Positions 16,641 to 26,062 of a stretch of DNA of 37,101 bases are shown here, in pieces; position 1 is the first letter of the stretch, and every line of letters starts with the position of its first letter. The translations under genes and the position numbers were made by a program. The notes under the pieces were generated by a model. That model was not told the DNA's origin, ran no database searches, and saw nothing but the letters and a program-made list of their open reading frames with translations. The stretch spans positions 1 to 37,101 of the forward strand of contig NZ_CAJJWO010000050.1 in the NCBI RefSeq assembly GCF_905196875.1, in the 5' to 3' direction. The DNA is from an uncultured Parabacteroides sp. Lineage in GTDB: Bacteria; Bacteroidota; Bacteroidia; Bacteroidales; Tannerellaceae.

Positions 16641-17038
16641 AAATCATTATAGATACAAACCTTTGGATCTCGTTTACAATTGGTAAAAGACTCTCTGTTT
16701 TAGAAGCTTTACTAAAGAATAAGCGAATAGAAATTTATGTTTGTAAGGAATTGATAAATGAATATAAAGATGTAGCCCAACGTCCAAAGCTTAAGAAGTA
16801 TATTTAACCGGATGATGTTTCTATGACCTTGGAACTTATCGGTTTATATTGTTATTGTGTCGATATTAAAAAGCAGGCAACTTCCCCTATAAGAGATAGC
16901 AAAGATTTATACCTGTTGTCGTTGGCAGACACAGTGAAAGCAAACTATATTGTATCAGGAGATAAAGATTTGTTAGTTCTAAAAGAACACAATCACACCC
17001 ACATCCTTGACTTTAATACTTTTGTAAGGATGTTATAA
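16637..17038 (+). pseudogene. PIN-domain toxin interrupted by an in-frame stop
   Basis: From ATG 16637 the frame reads MKIIIDTNLWISFTIGKRLS...RPKLKKYI, then TAA at 16805-16807, then continues in the same frame as PDDVSMTLELIGLYCYCVDI...RDSKDLYLLSLA...SGDKDLLVLKEHNHTHILDF...FVRML to the stop at 17038. Read through, it is 133 codons plus stop, with the PIN acidic residues in place: Asp6 in IIDTN, Glu in INEYKDV, Asp in RDSKDLYL and Asp in SGDKDLL. One point change could explain the stop. As it stands the first part (56 residues) lacks half the active site, so the ribonuclease is very likely dead. Sequencing error is the main alternative. Confidence 0.82.
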
Positions 17039-17185
17039 TTTACCAAAAAACTATCACATACGCCTCATTTGAAACAAGTTATTAAATATTCTGTTTATAT
17101 TTGCAAGTTATCAACAGTTAGGGCGACTTTTCAACAAAACGAGCATTGTTTTGCAAAAACCTAATATCGTTAGATTTTTAATGTT

Positions 17186-17193
17186 TAGTTTTG
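17186..17193 (+). promoter_or_regulatory. -7 promoter element upstream of parA
   Basis: TAGTTTTG fits TAnnTTTG, 23 nt before the parA ATG. A second match, TATATTTG, lies at 17096-17103. Neither has a TTG at the usual -33 distance. Confidence 0.4.
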
Positions 17194-17215
17194 CCTCTGA
17201 ATTAAAAGACAAAGT

Positions 17216-17980
17216 ATGGGAAAGATTATCGCTTTAGCAAATCAGAAAGGTGGGGTTGGTAAAACAACGACCACGATAAATCTGGCTGCATCCCTCGCTG
17301 CCCTTGAGAAGAAAGTGCTGGTTGTTGATGCAGATCCGCAGGCAAATGCCTCTTCCGGACTGGGTGTGGATATTCGGAGTGTCGAATTGTCCATCTACGA
17401 ATGTCTGGTGAACGGAGACGACCCGAAAGGTGCCATTATCCCAACCGAGGTGGAAGGACTGGATATTATCCCGTCTCACATTGACCTGGTAGGTGCGGAA
17501 ATTGAAATGCTGAACATGGAGAACCGGGAGCAGATCCTGAAACAGATGCTTGTCCCCCTTAAGGATATGTACGATTTTATCCTGATCGACTGTTCTCCTT
17601 CCTTGGGGCTGATCACAGTGAATGCACTGACTGCAGCCGATTCGGTAATGATTCCCGTTCAATGCGAGTATTTTGCACTGGAAGGTATCAGTAAACTGTT
17701 GAATACGATAAAGATTATTAAATCGAAGCTGAACCCGGCTTTGGAAATCGAAGGATTCCTGCTGACGATGTACGATTCGCGTCTTCGACTGGCCAACCAG
17801 ATTTACGAAGAGGTGAAACGACCGTTCCGCGATCTTGTTTTCACAACCGTTATTCAGCGTAATGTGAAATTGAGCGAAGCCTCTAGTTATGGCAAACCCG
17901 TACTGCTTTACGATGCCGAGTCGAAGGGAGCGCTTAATCACATGCAGCTTGCGCAAGAGCTGATAGACAAAAATAAATAA
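17216..17980 (+). CDS. parA: Chromosome-partitioning ATPase ParA/Soj
   Basis: A 254-residue ParA ATPase. Deviant Walker A at residues 11-18 (KGGVGKTT), Walker A' VVDADPQANAS, Walker B-like FILIDCSPSLGLITVNAL, and a C-terminus typical of chromosomal Soj proteins (QRNVKLSEASSYGKPVLLYD). Binds DNA non-specifically as an ATP dimer and drives segregation of ParB-parS complexes. parB follows after 9 nt. Chromosomal rather than plasmid-type by size and by the short N-terminus without a helix-turn-helix. Confidence 0.96.
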   Translation: MGKIIALANQKGGVGKTTTTINLAASLAALEKKVLVVDADPQANASSGLGVDIRSVELSIYECLVNGDDPKGAIIPTEVEGLDIIPSHIDLVGAEIEMLNMENREQILKQMLVPLKDMYDFILIDCSPSLGLITVNALTAADSVMIPVQCEYFALEGISKLLNTIKIIKSKLNPALEIEGFLLTMYDSRLRLANQIYEEVKRPFRDLVFTTVIQRNVKLSEASSYGKPVLLYDAESKGALNHMQLAQELIDKNK

Positions 17981-17989
17981 GGACAAATT

Positions 17990-18874
17990 ATGGCAGTAAT
18001 GAAAAGATCGGCACTTGGCCGTGGATTGGATGCTTTGATCACGATGGACGACCTTAAAACCGGAGGTTCGTCTTCTATCAGTGAAATAGCACTGAGTAAG
18101 ATCCAGCCCAATCCTGATCAACCCCGTTCTATATTTGAGGAAGAAGCACTGGAAGAATTGGCTACCTCTATCCGTTCACTGGGCGTTATCCAGCCGATAA
18201 CCCTGAAGGAGATCGGTACGGAGAAGTACATGATTATTTCCGGTGAACGCCGTTACCGAGCATCACTGATGGCCGGTCTGGAGCAGATTCCTGCCTATAT
18301 CAAGACGGCGGCCGACGAGAATGTAGTCGAAATGGCGCTGATTGAAAATATCCAGCGCGAAGACCTTAACTCGATAGAAATTGCATTGGCTTATCAGAAA
18401 CTGATAGACAGCTACGGCCTTACCCAGGAGAAGCTTAGCGAACGGGTAGGGAAGAAGCGGGCCACCATCGCCAATTATCTCCGCCTGTTGAAACTCCCGG
18501 CAGAGATACAGATGGGACTGAAAGATAAGAAAATAGATATGGGACATGCACGTGCCCTGCTACCGGTGGAAGATCCGGAAGTGCAGCTGGCCTTGTATGA
18601 ACAGATACTGGCAGAAGGCCTCTCCGTACGTAATGTAGAAGAGATCGTACGTAACGGGGCGGAAGCAGTTGCGCCGGAAAAGAAAGAGAGTACAGCCGGA
18701 CGTAAACCGATGCTTCCCCAGGAATTTAATCTGCTGAAGGATCATTTGTCCCGTTTCTTTAATACGAAGGTACAACTGGCATGCAACGACAAGGGAAAAG
18801 GACGCATCACGATTCCTTTTACCTCGGAAGAAGAACTGGAAAGGCTGATCGGCCTGTTGGATAAGTTGAAATAA
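17990..18874 (+). CDS. parB: Chromosome-partitioning protein ParB
   Basis: A 294-residue ParB/Spo0J CTPase clamp. N-terminus RSALGRGLDALI is diagnostic. The CTP-binding boxes are seen as ISGERRYRAS and ENIQREDLN. The helix-turn-helix that reads parS is GLTQEKLSERVGKKRATIANYLRLLKLP (about residues 140-167). The C-terminal dimerisation domain ends LERLIGLLDKLK. Immediately downstream of parA; the next gene starts 21 nt later. No parS sequence was found in the window. Confidence 0.96.
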   Translation: MAVMKRSALGRGLDALITMDDLKTGGSSSISEIALSKIQPNPDQPRSIFEEEALEELATSIRSLGVIQPITLKEIGTEKYMIISGERRYRASLMAGLEQIPAYIKTAADENVVEMALIENIQREDLNSIEIALAYQKLIDSYGLTQEKLSERVGKKRATIANYLRLLKLPAEIQMGLKDKKIDMGHARALLPVEDPEVQLALYEQILAEGLSVRNVEEIVRNGAEAVAPEKKESTAGRKPMLPQEFNLLKDHLSRFFNTKVQLACNDKGKGRITIPFTSEEELERLIGLLDKLK

Positions 18875-18895
18875 GTTGACGCTAGATTCGTGAGG

Positions 18896-19615
18896 ATGAA
18901 ATCAAAAATAAGCAGGATACTATGCTTGCTGGTAGTACTTGCCGGTATTTCCCTGTATGCGAAAGCACAGGGACAAGCAGTAATACTTGATGCTGATACG
19001 GTAGTGGTGGCACCACCCGATTCGACAGTGCAGGCTGTGCTTCATGCTGCCGATTCTGTGCCGCAACCCAAGTTTAAGGAAATAAACATGAAGCCGTTTA
19101 AGCCGAATCCGACAAGGGCCGTTCTTTATTCGCTCGTGCCGGGGTTGGGGCAGATATATAACAGGGCATACTGGAAATTGCCGATAGTATATGGCGGTTT
19201 TATGGGATGTATCTATGCTGTTACCTGGAATAACCGTAACTATAAGGATTATTCGACAGCTTATCTGGATTTGATGAACGATGTGAAGGATCATCCGAAT
19301 GATCCGACAGCCTGGAGTAGCTCCTGGGTGGATATTGCCAAGAAGAACGGGCGCGATCCGGCAGAGTTTATAACTAATACGAGGTTGCAGGATAATATAA
19401 AGAGTCGTAAGGACTATTTCCGTCGTTACAGGGATTTGAGTATTATCATTACGGCTGGCGTTTATGCTATCTGTATGATCGATGCGTATGTGGATGCACA
19501 GTTGTTCGACTTCGATATTTCGCCGGATCTGAGTATGCGTATAGAGCCTGCGGTAACACCGAAAACCAGTTTCAGTGACCGGTCGTATGGCCTGAATTGC
19601 AGTATAAAATTCTAA
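18896..19615 (+). CDS. DUF5683 membrane protein
   Basis: A 239-residue protein with a signal peptide (ILCLLVVLAGISLYAKAQ) and the DUF5683 hallmark KPNPTRAVLYSLVPGLGQIYNRAYWKLPIVYGGFMG, then NNRNYKDYSTAY, and a second hydrophobic segment near the end (LSIIITAGVYAICMIDAYVDA). The family is commonly found between parB and a lytic transglycosylase gene in Bacteroidetes, but its function is not known. The GTG two codons upstream is a less likely start. Confidence 0.82.
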   Translation: MKSKISRILCLLVVLAGISLYAKAQGQAVILDADTVVVAPPDSTVQAVLHAADSVPQPKFKEINMKPFKPNPTRAVLYSLVPGLGQIYNRAYWKLPIVYGGFMGCIYAVTWNNRNYKDYSTAYLDLMNDVKDHPNDPTAWSSSWVDIAKKNGRDPAEFITNTRLQDNIKSRKDYFRRYRDLSIIITAGVYAICMIDAYVDAQLFDFDISPDLSMRIEPAVTPKTSFSDRSYGLNCSIKF

Positions 19616-19621
19616 TAACAC

Positions 19622-21148
19622 ATGAAATATTTACTAACATTACTCTGTCTCTGTTGTCTTTTTACTGTTGCCCGTGCACAGGAAGCAATAACCGACAACG
19701 AAGAACCTCAGTATTCGAACCTTTCTGCCGACTCGTTATCTGTAGATGTCGGTCTGATCCCGGAAAGTCTGGATGCTGATGTGGACAGCCTTCTTCGCTC
19801 GTGGCACGTCCAATATTTCTCCAAGAGAGATGAATATTGCCATGACGATGATGCTAATGTATACTTCCCTGACTCTGTCTATCGGGAACGTCTGGAAAGA
19901 TTGCCGCGCGTTATTTCTTTACCTTATAATAAGGTAGTACGCGATTGTATCGATTTATATGCTGACCGCCGCCGTAACCTCGTACGATATATGCTGGGTA
20001 TGGCGGATTTTTATTTCCCCATCATCGAGCAGGTTCTTGATGAACACGACCTGCCTATCGAACTGAAGTATCTGGCTATTGTGGAAAGTGCCCTTAACCC
20101 TGTGGCTCTCTCCCGTGTGGGAGCTTGCGGTCTGTGGCAGTTCATGCTTCCGACCGGCAAGATCTACGGTTTGGAGATCAACAGTCTGGTAGACGAACGT
20201 CGTGATCCGGTGAAGGCCACTCATGCCGCCTGTCGTTACTTTAAAGATATGTATGCCATTTATGGCGACTGGAACCTGGTATTGGCTTCTTACAACTGCG
20301 GACCGGGAAATGTAAATAAAGCAATACGCCGTTCGGGAGGTAAAACGGATTTCTGGGATATCTTCCCTTATCTGCCCAAAGAAACCCGTTCGTATGTGCC
20401 GCTCTTTATCGCGGCCAATTATATTATGAATTACTATTGCGATCACAATATTTGTCCGATGCAGACCAGTATGCCGTTGGCAACGGATACAGTGGTAGTA
20501 ACGAAAGCCTTGCATTTGGAGCAGGTGGCTGACGTGCTGCAGATGGATATAGAGCAGATACGTGCCCTGAACCCGCAATACAAACGTGATATTATCCCCG
20601 GAAATGCAGAACCGTCCGTTTTGAAGCTCCCGGTTAATCAGACCTATGCTTTTATAGACAAGGAGGACACGATATATACCCATCGGGCAGAAGACTTGTT
20701 GGCCGGTTGCCTGGCTTATAATACATCCGAAACAGACAAAGGAAGTACTTCAAATCGTGAGAAGATCACCCATCGTGTAGCTTCCGGCGAGAATATTTAT
20801 ACGATATCCGACCGTTATGGGGTAACTCCGAAAGAAGTTCGTTCCTGGAACGGCCTGAAATCTAACAGGCTGGCCAATGGACGGCGTCTAACGTTATATG
20901 TAGACAATGGAGGTGTGGCATTTGCTTCCGCTTCAAAAGCAAAGACAGCAACTAAGACGACTTCTTCTTCAGAAATCGTTGAAAAGCAAAGCAATGGCTT
21001 TGTCTCTTACCGTGTTAAGTCGGGTGACTCTCTGTATACTATATCCAAAAAGTATCCCGGAGTGTCGGCCACATTGATCCAGAAGGCCAATGGATTACCG
21101 AATGCAAATATCCGTCCCGGACAGGTATTGAAGATTCCTGTGGGATAA
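19622..21148 (+). CDS. MltD-like lytic transglycosylase with LysM domains
   Basis: A 508-residue exported peptidoglycan-cleaving enzyme. Signal peptide ends VARAQ (residue 20). An SLT/MltD catalytic domain spans about residues 130-260, with catalytic Glu155 in AIVESALNP, then SRVGACGLWQFMLPTGKIYGL and ASYNCGPGNVNKAI. Two clear LysM peptidoglycan-binding domains lie at about 385-428 and 464-507; a degenerate LysM-like stretch at about 290-340 (QVADVLQMDIEQIRALNPQY) may be a third. It cleaves the glycan strand to 1,6-anhydro-MurNAc ends. Starts 6 nt after the DUF5683 gene. Confidence 0.92.
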   Translation: MKYLLTLLCLCCLFTVARAQEAITDNEEPQYSNLSADSLSVDVGLIPESLDADVDSLLRSWHVQYFSKRDEYCHDDDANVYFPDSVYRERLERLPRVISLPYNKVVRDCIDLYADRRRNLVRYMLGMADFYFPIIEQVLDEHDLPIELKYLAIVESALNPVALSRVGACGLWQFMLPTGKIYGLEINSLVDERRDPVKATHAACRYFKDMYAIYGDWNLVLASYNCGPGNVNKAIRRSGGKTDFWDIFPYLPKETRSYVPLFIAANYIMNYYCDHNICPMQTSMPLATDTVVVTKALHLEQVADVLQMDIEQIRALNPQYKRDIIPGNAEPSVLKLPVNQTYAFIDKEDTIYTHRAEDLLAGCLAYNTSETDKGSTSNREKITHRVASGENIYTISDRYGVTPKEVRSWNGLKSNRLANGRRLTLYVDNGGVAFASASKAKTATKTTSSSEIVEKQSNGFVSYRVKSGDSLYTISKKYPGVSATLIQKANGLPNANIRPGQVLKIPVG

Positions 21149-21173
21149 ACTCGCTATTTTCCTGGCTTCCTTA

Positions 21174-21202
21174 TTGATTTTTGATGAATATTTGTATATT
21201 TG
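21174..21202 (+). promoter_or_regulatory. Promoter of the RelA/SpoT gene
   Basis: TTG at 21174-21176, 18 nt, TATATTTG at 21195-21202. Transcription would start near 21208, with a leader of about 33 nt. Confidence 0.6.
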
Positions 21203-21240
21203 TGGTTACAGACGTTATATAAAAAGAAGAGGTTGTAACC

Positions 21241-23520
21241 ATGAGCGATACGATAGACACAAAAGACACAAAGGAAGCCGGTGACATGTTACCGGCCATG
21301 TCGGCAGATGAAAAGATGATCCAGGACGGATTTAATGAACTGCTGCAGGACTACCTGAATTCAAATCATAGACGAAAAGTCGAGCGTATCACTAAGGCGT
21401 TCAACTTTGCTAACCAGGCACATGCAGGGGTAAAGCGTCGTTCCGGAGAACCCTATATTATGCACCCTATTGCTGTGGCGCGTATCGTTTGCCGTGAAAT
21501 GGGGCTGGGCTCAACCTCTATCTGTTCCGCTCTCCTCCATGATGTAGTAGAAGATACCGAATACACCGTACAGGATATTAGTGATATGTTCGGGCCGAAG
21601 ATCGCACAGATCGTGGACGGTCTTACCAAAATATCCGGAGGAATATTCGGGGAGCAAGCCTCGGCGCAGGCTGAGAACTTCCGTAAATTATTGCTCACTA
21701 TGAGTGATGATATCCGGGTGATTCTGATCAAGATTGCCGACCGTCTGCATAATATGCGAACTCTGGGTTCCATGCTTCCTGCCAAGCAATTCAAGATTGC
21801 CGGTGAAACCCTTTATCTTTACGCTCCACTGGCACATCGTCTGGGCCTTTTCACGATCAAGACAGAACTGGAAGACCTGAGTTTCAAATACGAACATCCC
21901 CATGAATATGATTTCATCGAGAAGAAATTGCAGGCTACGGAAGAGAGCCGGAATAAGCTTTTCGACCATTTTGCAGTCCCGGTTGATAAGAAACTGAAAG
22001 AGATGGGCTTGCATTATGAAATGAAAGCCCGTGTAAAATCCGCTTATTCCATCTGGAACAAGATGGAGAGCAAAGGGATTACGTTTGAAGATATCTATGA
22101 CTTGTATGCTGTTCGTATCATCTTCGATCCGCTGCCGGGGGTGGATGAAAAGAATATGTGCTGGGATATCTATTCTGCTATTACGGATATCTACCGTATC
22201 CGTCCGGACCGTATCCGCGACTGGGTGAGCCGTCCGAAAGCAAATGGTTATCAGGCATTGCATCTTACCGTAATGGGACCTGACGGACAATGGGTGGAAA
22301 TACAGATTCGCAGCCGGCGTATGGACGATATCGCCGAGAAAGGATTTGCTGCTCACTGGAAATATAAGGAACATAGCGTAGAAGAAGACACGGAGCTGGA
22401 CAAATGGCTTCAGACCATTACGGAAATCCTGGAAAGTCCGGATCCGAATGCACTCGACTTCCTGGATACGATCAAACTGAATTTGTTCACTTCCGAAATA
22501 TTTGTATTTACTCCGAAGGGAGATATCAAGACACTTCCTCAGGGAGCCACAGCGCTTGACTTTGCTTATGCCCTGCATACCAATATCGGAAATAAATGTA
22601 TCGGAGCGAAGGTTAATCATCGCCTGGTACCTCTCAGTCATCCGTTGGCAAGTGGTGACCAGGTCGAGATACTGACTTCCCGTTCGCAGGAACCGCAGGC
22701 GGAGTGGCTTAACTTTGTTACGACAGCAAAGGCGAGAGCCAAGATCGATGCCGTATTGAAACGTGCCCGCAAAGATGCGGCTAAGCTGGGCGAAGAGAAA
22801 GTGATCTCAGCATTCAAACGTTCGGAGATGGAAGCAAGTACGTCCAATCTGGATAAACTATGTATGTATTTCGGTTTCCCTAAACGTGAAGAATTCTATT
22901 ATGCCGTAGAGAAGGGAGATGTGGTACTTCCAGAGAATATCAAGAAGTTGCTGAAAGAAAAGACGGATAACCTCTTGTTTAAATACGTAAAACAGGCATT
23001 GGGTGTCGGCTCTAAAAAGTCGGAAGAAGAGAAACCGGAAGAAAAACCCAAGACGAAATACGATAAATCGAAACCTTATATCCTCCGTGAAGAGGCTTTC
23101 GAGCGTAATTATGTTCTTGCCGAATGCTGTAAACCGATCCCGGGCGATGATGCGTTAGGCTTTATCAACGACGATGGAAATGTGGTTGTCCATAAACGTT
23201 CCTGTCCGATTGCCATGCGTCTGAAGAGTAGTTTCGGCGAACGTATCCTGAATACGGAATGGAGCAGCCATAAGAATGCCTCTTTCGAAGCTACGCTGGA
23301 AGTGAAAGGTATCGACTCGATCGGAGTGTTGAATACGATCACCAAGACGATTGCCGATGATTTCAATGTGAACATTATGCGCCTGTTGATCGAAGCGAAA
23401 GACGGAGTGTTCGAAGGGCGGATCAAGATGAAAGTGCATGATGTGGAAGACATTCAGAAGATGTGTGTGACACTTTCCAAAATTAAGAATATTAAGTCGG
23501 TAGGACGTGTAGCCGATTAG
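21241..23520 (+). CDS. RelA/SpoT bifunctional (p)ppGpp synthetase/hydrolase
   Basis: A 759-residue stringent-response enzyme with the full Rel layout. The HD hydrolase domain has His75, His100-Asp101, Glu104-Asp105 and Asp167 (YIMHPIAVARI, LLHDVVEDT, KIADRLHNMRT). The synthetase domain shows RPKANGYQALHLTV and VEIQIRSRRMDDIAEKG. The TGS domain (FVFTPKGDIKTLPQGATALDFAYALH) starts near residue 420. A zinc-finger-like region (CCKPIPGDDALGF...VVHKRSCPIA) and a C-terminal ACT domain follow. The hydrolase residues are intact, so the enzyme should both make and degrade the alarmone. Separate transcription unit with its own promoter; ends at a hairpin shared with the opposing TonB receptor gene. Confidence 0.95.
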   Translation: MSDTIDTKDTKEAGDMLPAMSADEKMIQDGFNELLQDYLNSNHRRKVERITKAFNFANQAHAGVKRRSGEPYIMHPIAVARIVCREMGLGSTSICSALLHDVVEDTEYTVQDISDMFGPKIAQIVDGLTKISGGIFGEQASAQAENFRKLLLTMSDDIRVILIKIADRLHNMRTLGSMLPAKQFKIAGETLYLYAPLAHRLGLFTIKTELEDLSFKYEHPHEYDFIEKKLQATEESRNKLFDHFAVPVDKKLKEMGLHYEMKARVKSAYSIWNKMESKGITFEDIYDLYAVRIIFDPLPGVDEKNMCWDIYSAITDIYRIRPDRIRDWVSRPKANGYQALHLTVMGPDGQWVEIQIRSRRMDDIAEKGFAAHWKYKEHSVEEDTELDKWLQTITEILESPDPNALDFLDTIKLNLFTSEIFVFTPKGDIKTLPQGATALDFAYALHTNIGNKCIGAKVNHRLVPLSHPLASGDQVEILTSRSQEPQAEWLNFVTTAKARAKIDAVLKRARKDAAKLGEEKVISAFKRSEMEASTSNLDKLCMYFGFPKREEFYYAVEKGDVVLPENIKKLLKEKTDNLLFKYVKQALGVGSKKSEEEKPEEKPKTKYDKSKPYILREEAFERNYVLAECCKPIPGDDALGFINDDGNVVVHKRSCPIAMRLKSSFGERILNTEWSSHKNASFEATLEVKGIDSIGVLNTITKTIADDFNVNIMRLLIEAKDGVFEGRIKMKVHDVEDIQKMCVTLSKIKNIKSVGRVAD

Positions 23521-23532
23521 TGTCTGAACATG

Positions 23533-23568
23533 CAAAGGGTCTTTGCGTGGTAAGGCAAAGACCCTTTG
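23533..23568. terminator. Bidirectional hairpin between convergent genes
   Basis: CAAAGGGTCTTTGC (23533-23546) and GCAAAGACCCTTTG (23555-23568) form a perfect 14-bp stem with an 8-nt loop. It sits between the stops of the rel gene and the TonB receptor gene. Tails are not T-rich on either strand. Confidence 0.75.
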
Positions 23569-23582
23569 TCGTAAAAAGTATC

Positions 23583-25892
23583 TTAGTAAGAAATCTTGAT
23601 ACCGGCGAAATAGCTTCTCGGCGTTGCCGGTCCGTAGATGTAGGCAGAGTCACGGTTCGGTCCCTGGTCGAAGTCGGACTGGTAGGCTTCGAAGAGGTTC
23701 TGTACGCCGGCATTTACTTCCAGTGTGATATCCTTGTAGATATGGAAGTCATACGCCAGCTTGATGTTCATGTCGAAGAAGTCCGGTGTATTGACTGCTT
23801 TATCCATAGGGATATAACCCGCCAGATGCTGCACCAACATGCTGCCGGTGTAAGTTCCTGACAAGGACGCTGTGAAATGTTTCAACGGAGTAAGTGTTGC
23901 AGTAAAGTAACCGTACGTATTGGGTGTACGGAACATCTTCTTTTCAGCCGGCACATTCTCGTTTTCACTCCATTTCTCCGGTTCGTTATAACGGCTGCGC
24001 TGTAAGGTGGCTCCTGCCTGTAAAGATAACCAGGAAGAAAGGACGCTTTTCCCTTCCAGGGTCAGTCCCATCACTTTTGCTCCCGAACCGTTGCGGCGTT
24101 CTTTGATGATATTGCCCTGCTCGTCTTTCCCGATATCTTCCAATACGAATACATCGTTCAGACTTGTATAAAAACCTTCCACCAGGAAGTTAACCTGGAT
24201 ACCGTTCTTAAAACGGTGATAAAAGTCGACCGATGTGCTGAGGCTCTGCGACTTCTCTTCCTTCAGGTCTTTCGCCCGTCGTATCATCGCTATCTCACCA
24301 CCGACGGCAGAGATATGCATGTCTTCGTCGAAAGCCTGCGGAGCGCGGAAGCCACTGGAATAGCTGGCACGTATATTGATATCCTCCGTCGGGTTGAAAC
24401 GAATGTTGGCACGGGGACTGAATACCACATTGTCTATCATGTTGTGCTTGTCCATACGCGCTCCGACCAGGAAGCTCCATCGTTTGTTTTTCCATTCGTT
24501 CTGCAAGAAAAGGCTTTCGATATGGACCTTCTGGTTGGTGTAGCGGTTATAACCGATCATTTCATCTTTCAGATGGTCGTAATTGTATTCCAGTCCGGCG
24601 GTCAGGTCTGACGGCATAAAGAGGAACTGGTCGAAGCTGTACGAATATTGTGTTCCGGTCATAAAGGTCAGGTCGGTTGTCTTACCGTACGCATTCGGAT
24701 CTTGTCCGGTGCCGTAATAACTGTCGCGGTCGGTGTTCTGAGCCGAGGTGAAGACGCTGAGTTTATGTTTGTAATCGGATGAGAAAAGATCGAACTTCAA
24801 TCCTCCGCCATCGATGGAATGCTCCAACTGTTCGGCAATATCCGCTTCATGAGGCGGACGGTCCAACAGGTTACCGCCACGACGGTATTCGTTCATGTGA
24901 TGATATTCGAACGTCAGCTTACTATACGTGCTTGTTTTCAGATAGGAGCGGAAACCTACCGTCTGATTCTTCAGCTTGGGTAGTTCGGTGTAGCCGTCAT
25001 TGTCATAATCGTAACCGGAACGGTGACGGTTTTGTCCGAAGATATACATACCGGCCTTCCCGTTTTCCGTTACCAATGAAGCATTCAGCGTCGTATTATT
25101 ATCAAAAGAAGAACTTCCTCCGATAGAAGACAAAGTATGTGTCAGTTCGCCCGAGTTGCGTAGCGGCTCCTTGGTAATGATATTGATCGTCCCGGCAATG
25201 GCAGAAGAACCGAATAATGCCGAGCCTCCGCCACGCATCACTTCCACACGGTCGATCATATTCGCCGGAATCTGTTCCAGCCCGTAAACACCCGAAAGTG
25301 CACTGAATATAGGGCGCGAGTCGATCAGTATCTGCGTATAAGGTCCGTCCAACCCGTTGATACGTACCTGCTGGAAACCGCAGTTCTGGCAATTCGTTTC
25401 TACGCGTACACCCGGCTGGAAGTTCAGTCCTTGCGCCAGGTTTACCGCGCTGGTCGTATTAAAGACTTTCGAGTCGATCACATTTACCAGCGTAGGAGCC
25501 AGGCGGCGCGATGTCTCGCTCCGGTTAGCCGAAACGACTACACCGTCCAGGGCGATGCGATCTTCTTCCATTTCTACATTGATTTCCTGTGTTTTCCCTT
25601 TCTCCAGTTTCACTTCCCGGGTGACAGTCTTGTAACCGAGATATTTAAACTCAAGGGAGAACTTTCCTTCCGGCAGGTTTTTCAGGAAATAATGGCCGGA
25701 GTTGTCTGTTGTCGTTCCGATGGTTGTCCCTTTTAGTATGACAGTGATAAATGGGAGATGCTCACCGGTTTCTTTATCCAATACATGCCCGAATACGTTT
25801 GCATCCGATGCGTTCATTTTCTCTTCTTCTGTGGCCCATGCAACCGTAAGGGTACAGCAAAGGCATAGTATGAGTGTTATAATCTTATTCAT
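23583..25892 (-). CDS. TonB-dependent outer-membrane receptor with CxxC plug motif
   Basis: A 769-residue receptor. Signal peptide (LILCLCCTLTVAWA), carboxypeptidase-like regulatory domain at about 32-110 (VFGHVLDKETGEHLPFITVIL), plug domain at about 115-240 (GVVVSANRSE...RINGLDGPYTQILIDSRPI...IDRVEVMRGGGSALFGSSAIAGTINIITK), then a beta-barrel ending GPATPRSYFAGIKISY. The plug has VETNCQNCGFQQVRI with Cys168 and Cys171, a pair seen in a Bacteroidetes receptor subgroup and suggestive of metal or haem uptake. No SusD gene is adjacent, so the substrate is probably a metal complex or cofactor rather than glycan. Upstream is a His-rich membrane protein gene, separated by a 22-nt tandem repeat array. 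Confidence 0.9.
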   Translation of the reverse strand: MNKIITLILCLCCTLTVAWATEEEKMNASDANVFGHVLDKETGEHLPFITVILKGTTIGTTTDNSGHYFLKNLPEGKFSLEFKYLGYKTVTREVKLEKGKTQEINVEMEEDRIALDGVVVSANRSETSRRLAPTLVNVIDSKVFNTTSAVNLAQGLNFQPGVRVETNCQNCGFQQVRINGLDGPYTQILIDSRPIFSALSGVYGLEQIPANMIDRVEVMRGGGSALFGSSAIAGTINIITKEPLRNSGELTHTLSSIGGSSSFDNNTTLNASLVTENGKAGMYIFGQNRHRSGYDYDNDGYTELPKLKNQTVGFRSYLKTSTYSKLTFEYHHMNEYRRGGNLLDRPPHEADIAEQLEHSIDGGGLKFDLFSSDYKHKLSVFTSAQNTDRDSYYGTGQDPNAYGKTTDLTFMTGTQYSYSFDQFLFMPSDLTAGLEYNYDHLKDEMIGYNRYTNQKVHIESLFLQNEWKNKRWSFLVGARMDKHNMIDNVVFSPRANIRFNPTEDINIRASYSSGFRAPQAFDEDMHISAVGGEIAMIRRAKDLKEEKSQSLSTSVDFYHRFKNGIQVNFLVEGFYTSLNDVFVLEDIGKDEQGNIIKERRNGSGAKVMGLTLEGKSVLSSWLSLQAGATLQRSRYNEPEKWSENENVPAEKKMFRTPNTYGYFTATLTPLKHFTASLSGTYTGSMLVQHLAGYIPMDKAVNTPDFFDMNIKLAYDFHIYKDITLEVNAGVQNLFEAYQSDFDQGPNRDSAYIYGPATPRSYFAGIKISY

Positions 25893-25974
25893 ATTGATTT
25901 AATCTGATAAATAGGTAATACAATAATTGAATGCCCGGTATTTTCCGGGACTCTTCTTCTCAATTGAAGAATTT

Positions 25975-26062
25975 GCCACAAGCATGGTATAGTTCTGCCA
26001 CAGGCATGGCACAACTTTGTCATAAGCATGGCATAACTTTGCCATAGGCGTGGCACGGCTTT
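25975..26062. repeat. Four 22-nt tandem repeats upstream of the TonB receptor gene
   Basis: Units start at 25975, 25997, 26019 and 26041, all 22 nt with pattern G[CT]CA[CT]A[AG]GC[AG]TGG[CT]A followed by a variable 3-nt tail and TTT/TCT. A fifth, divergent unit starts at 26063. Each unit contains a GCCA...TGGC half-palindrome. The array lies between the His-rich protein stop (26109) and the receptor start (25892). 22 is not a multiple of 3, so this is not a coding repeat. Confidence 0.85.

Noticed and set aside
17108..17136. Two DnaA-box-like sequences (TTATCAACA, TTTTCAACA) upstream of parA, suggesting an origin
   Set aside because: Each differs from the consensus, there are only two, and no dnaA/dnaN or unwinding element is near.
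18540..18560. A CACGTG core inside parB, considered as a parS site; another at about 7543
   Set aside because: Flanking bases do not fit the TGTTnCACGTGnAACA consensus.
21688..22641. Long antisense open frames inside the rel gene (and similar ones in parA, lpxB and the TonB receptors)
   Set aside because: They mirror real genes in other frames and have no domain pattern.
25975..26062. Repeat array considered as CRISPR
   Set aside because: Units are directly adjacent with no spacers and no cas genes are present.
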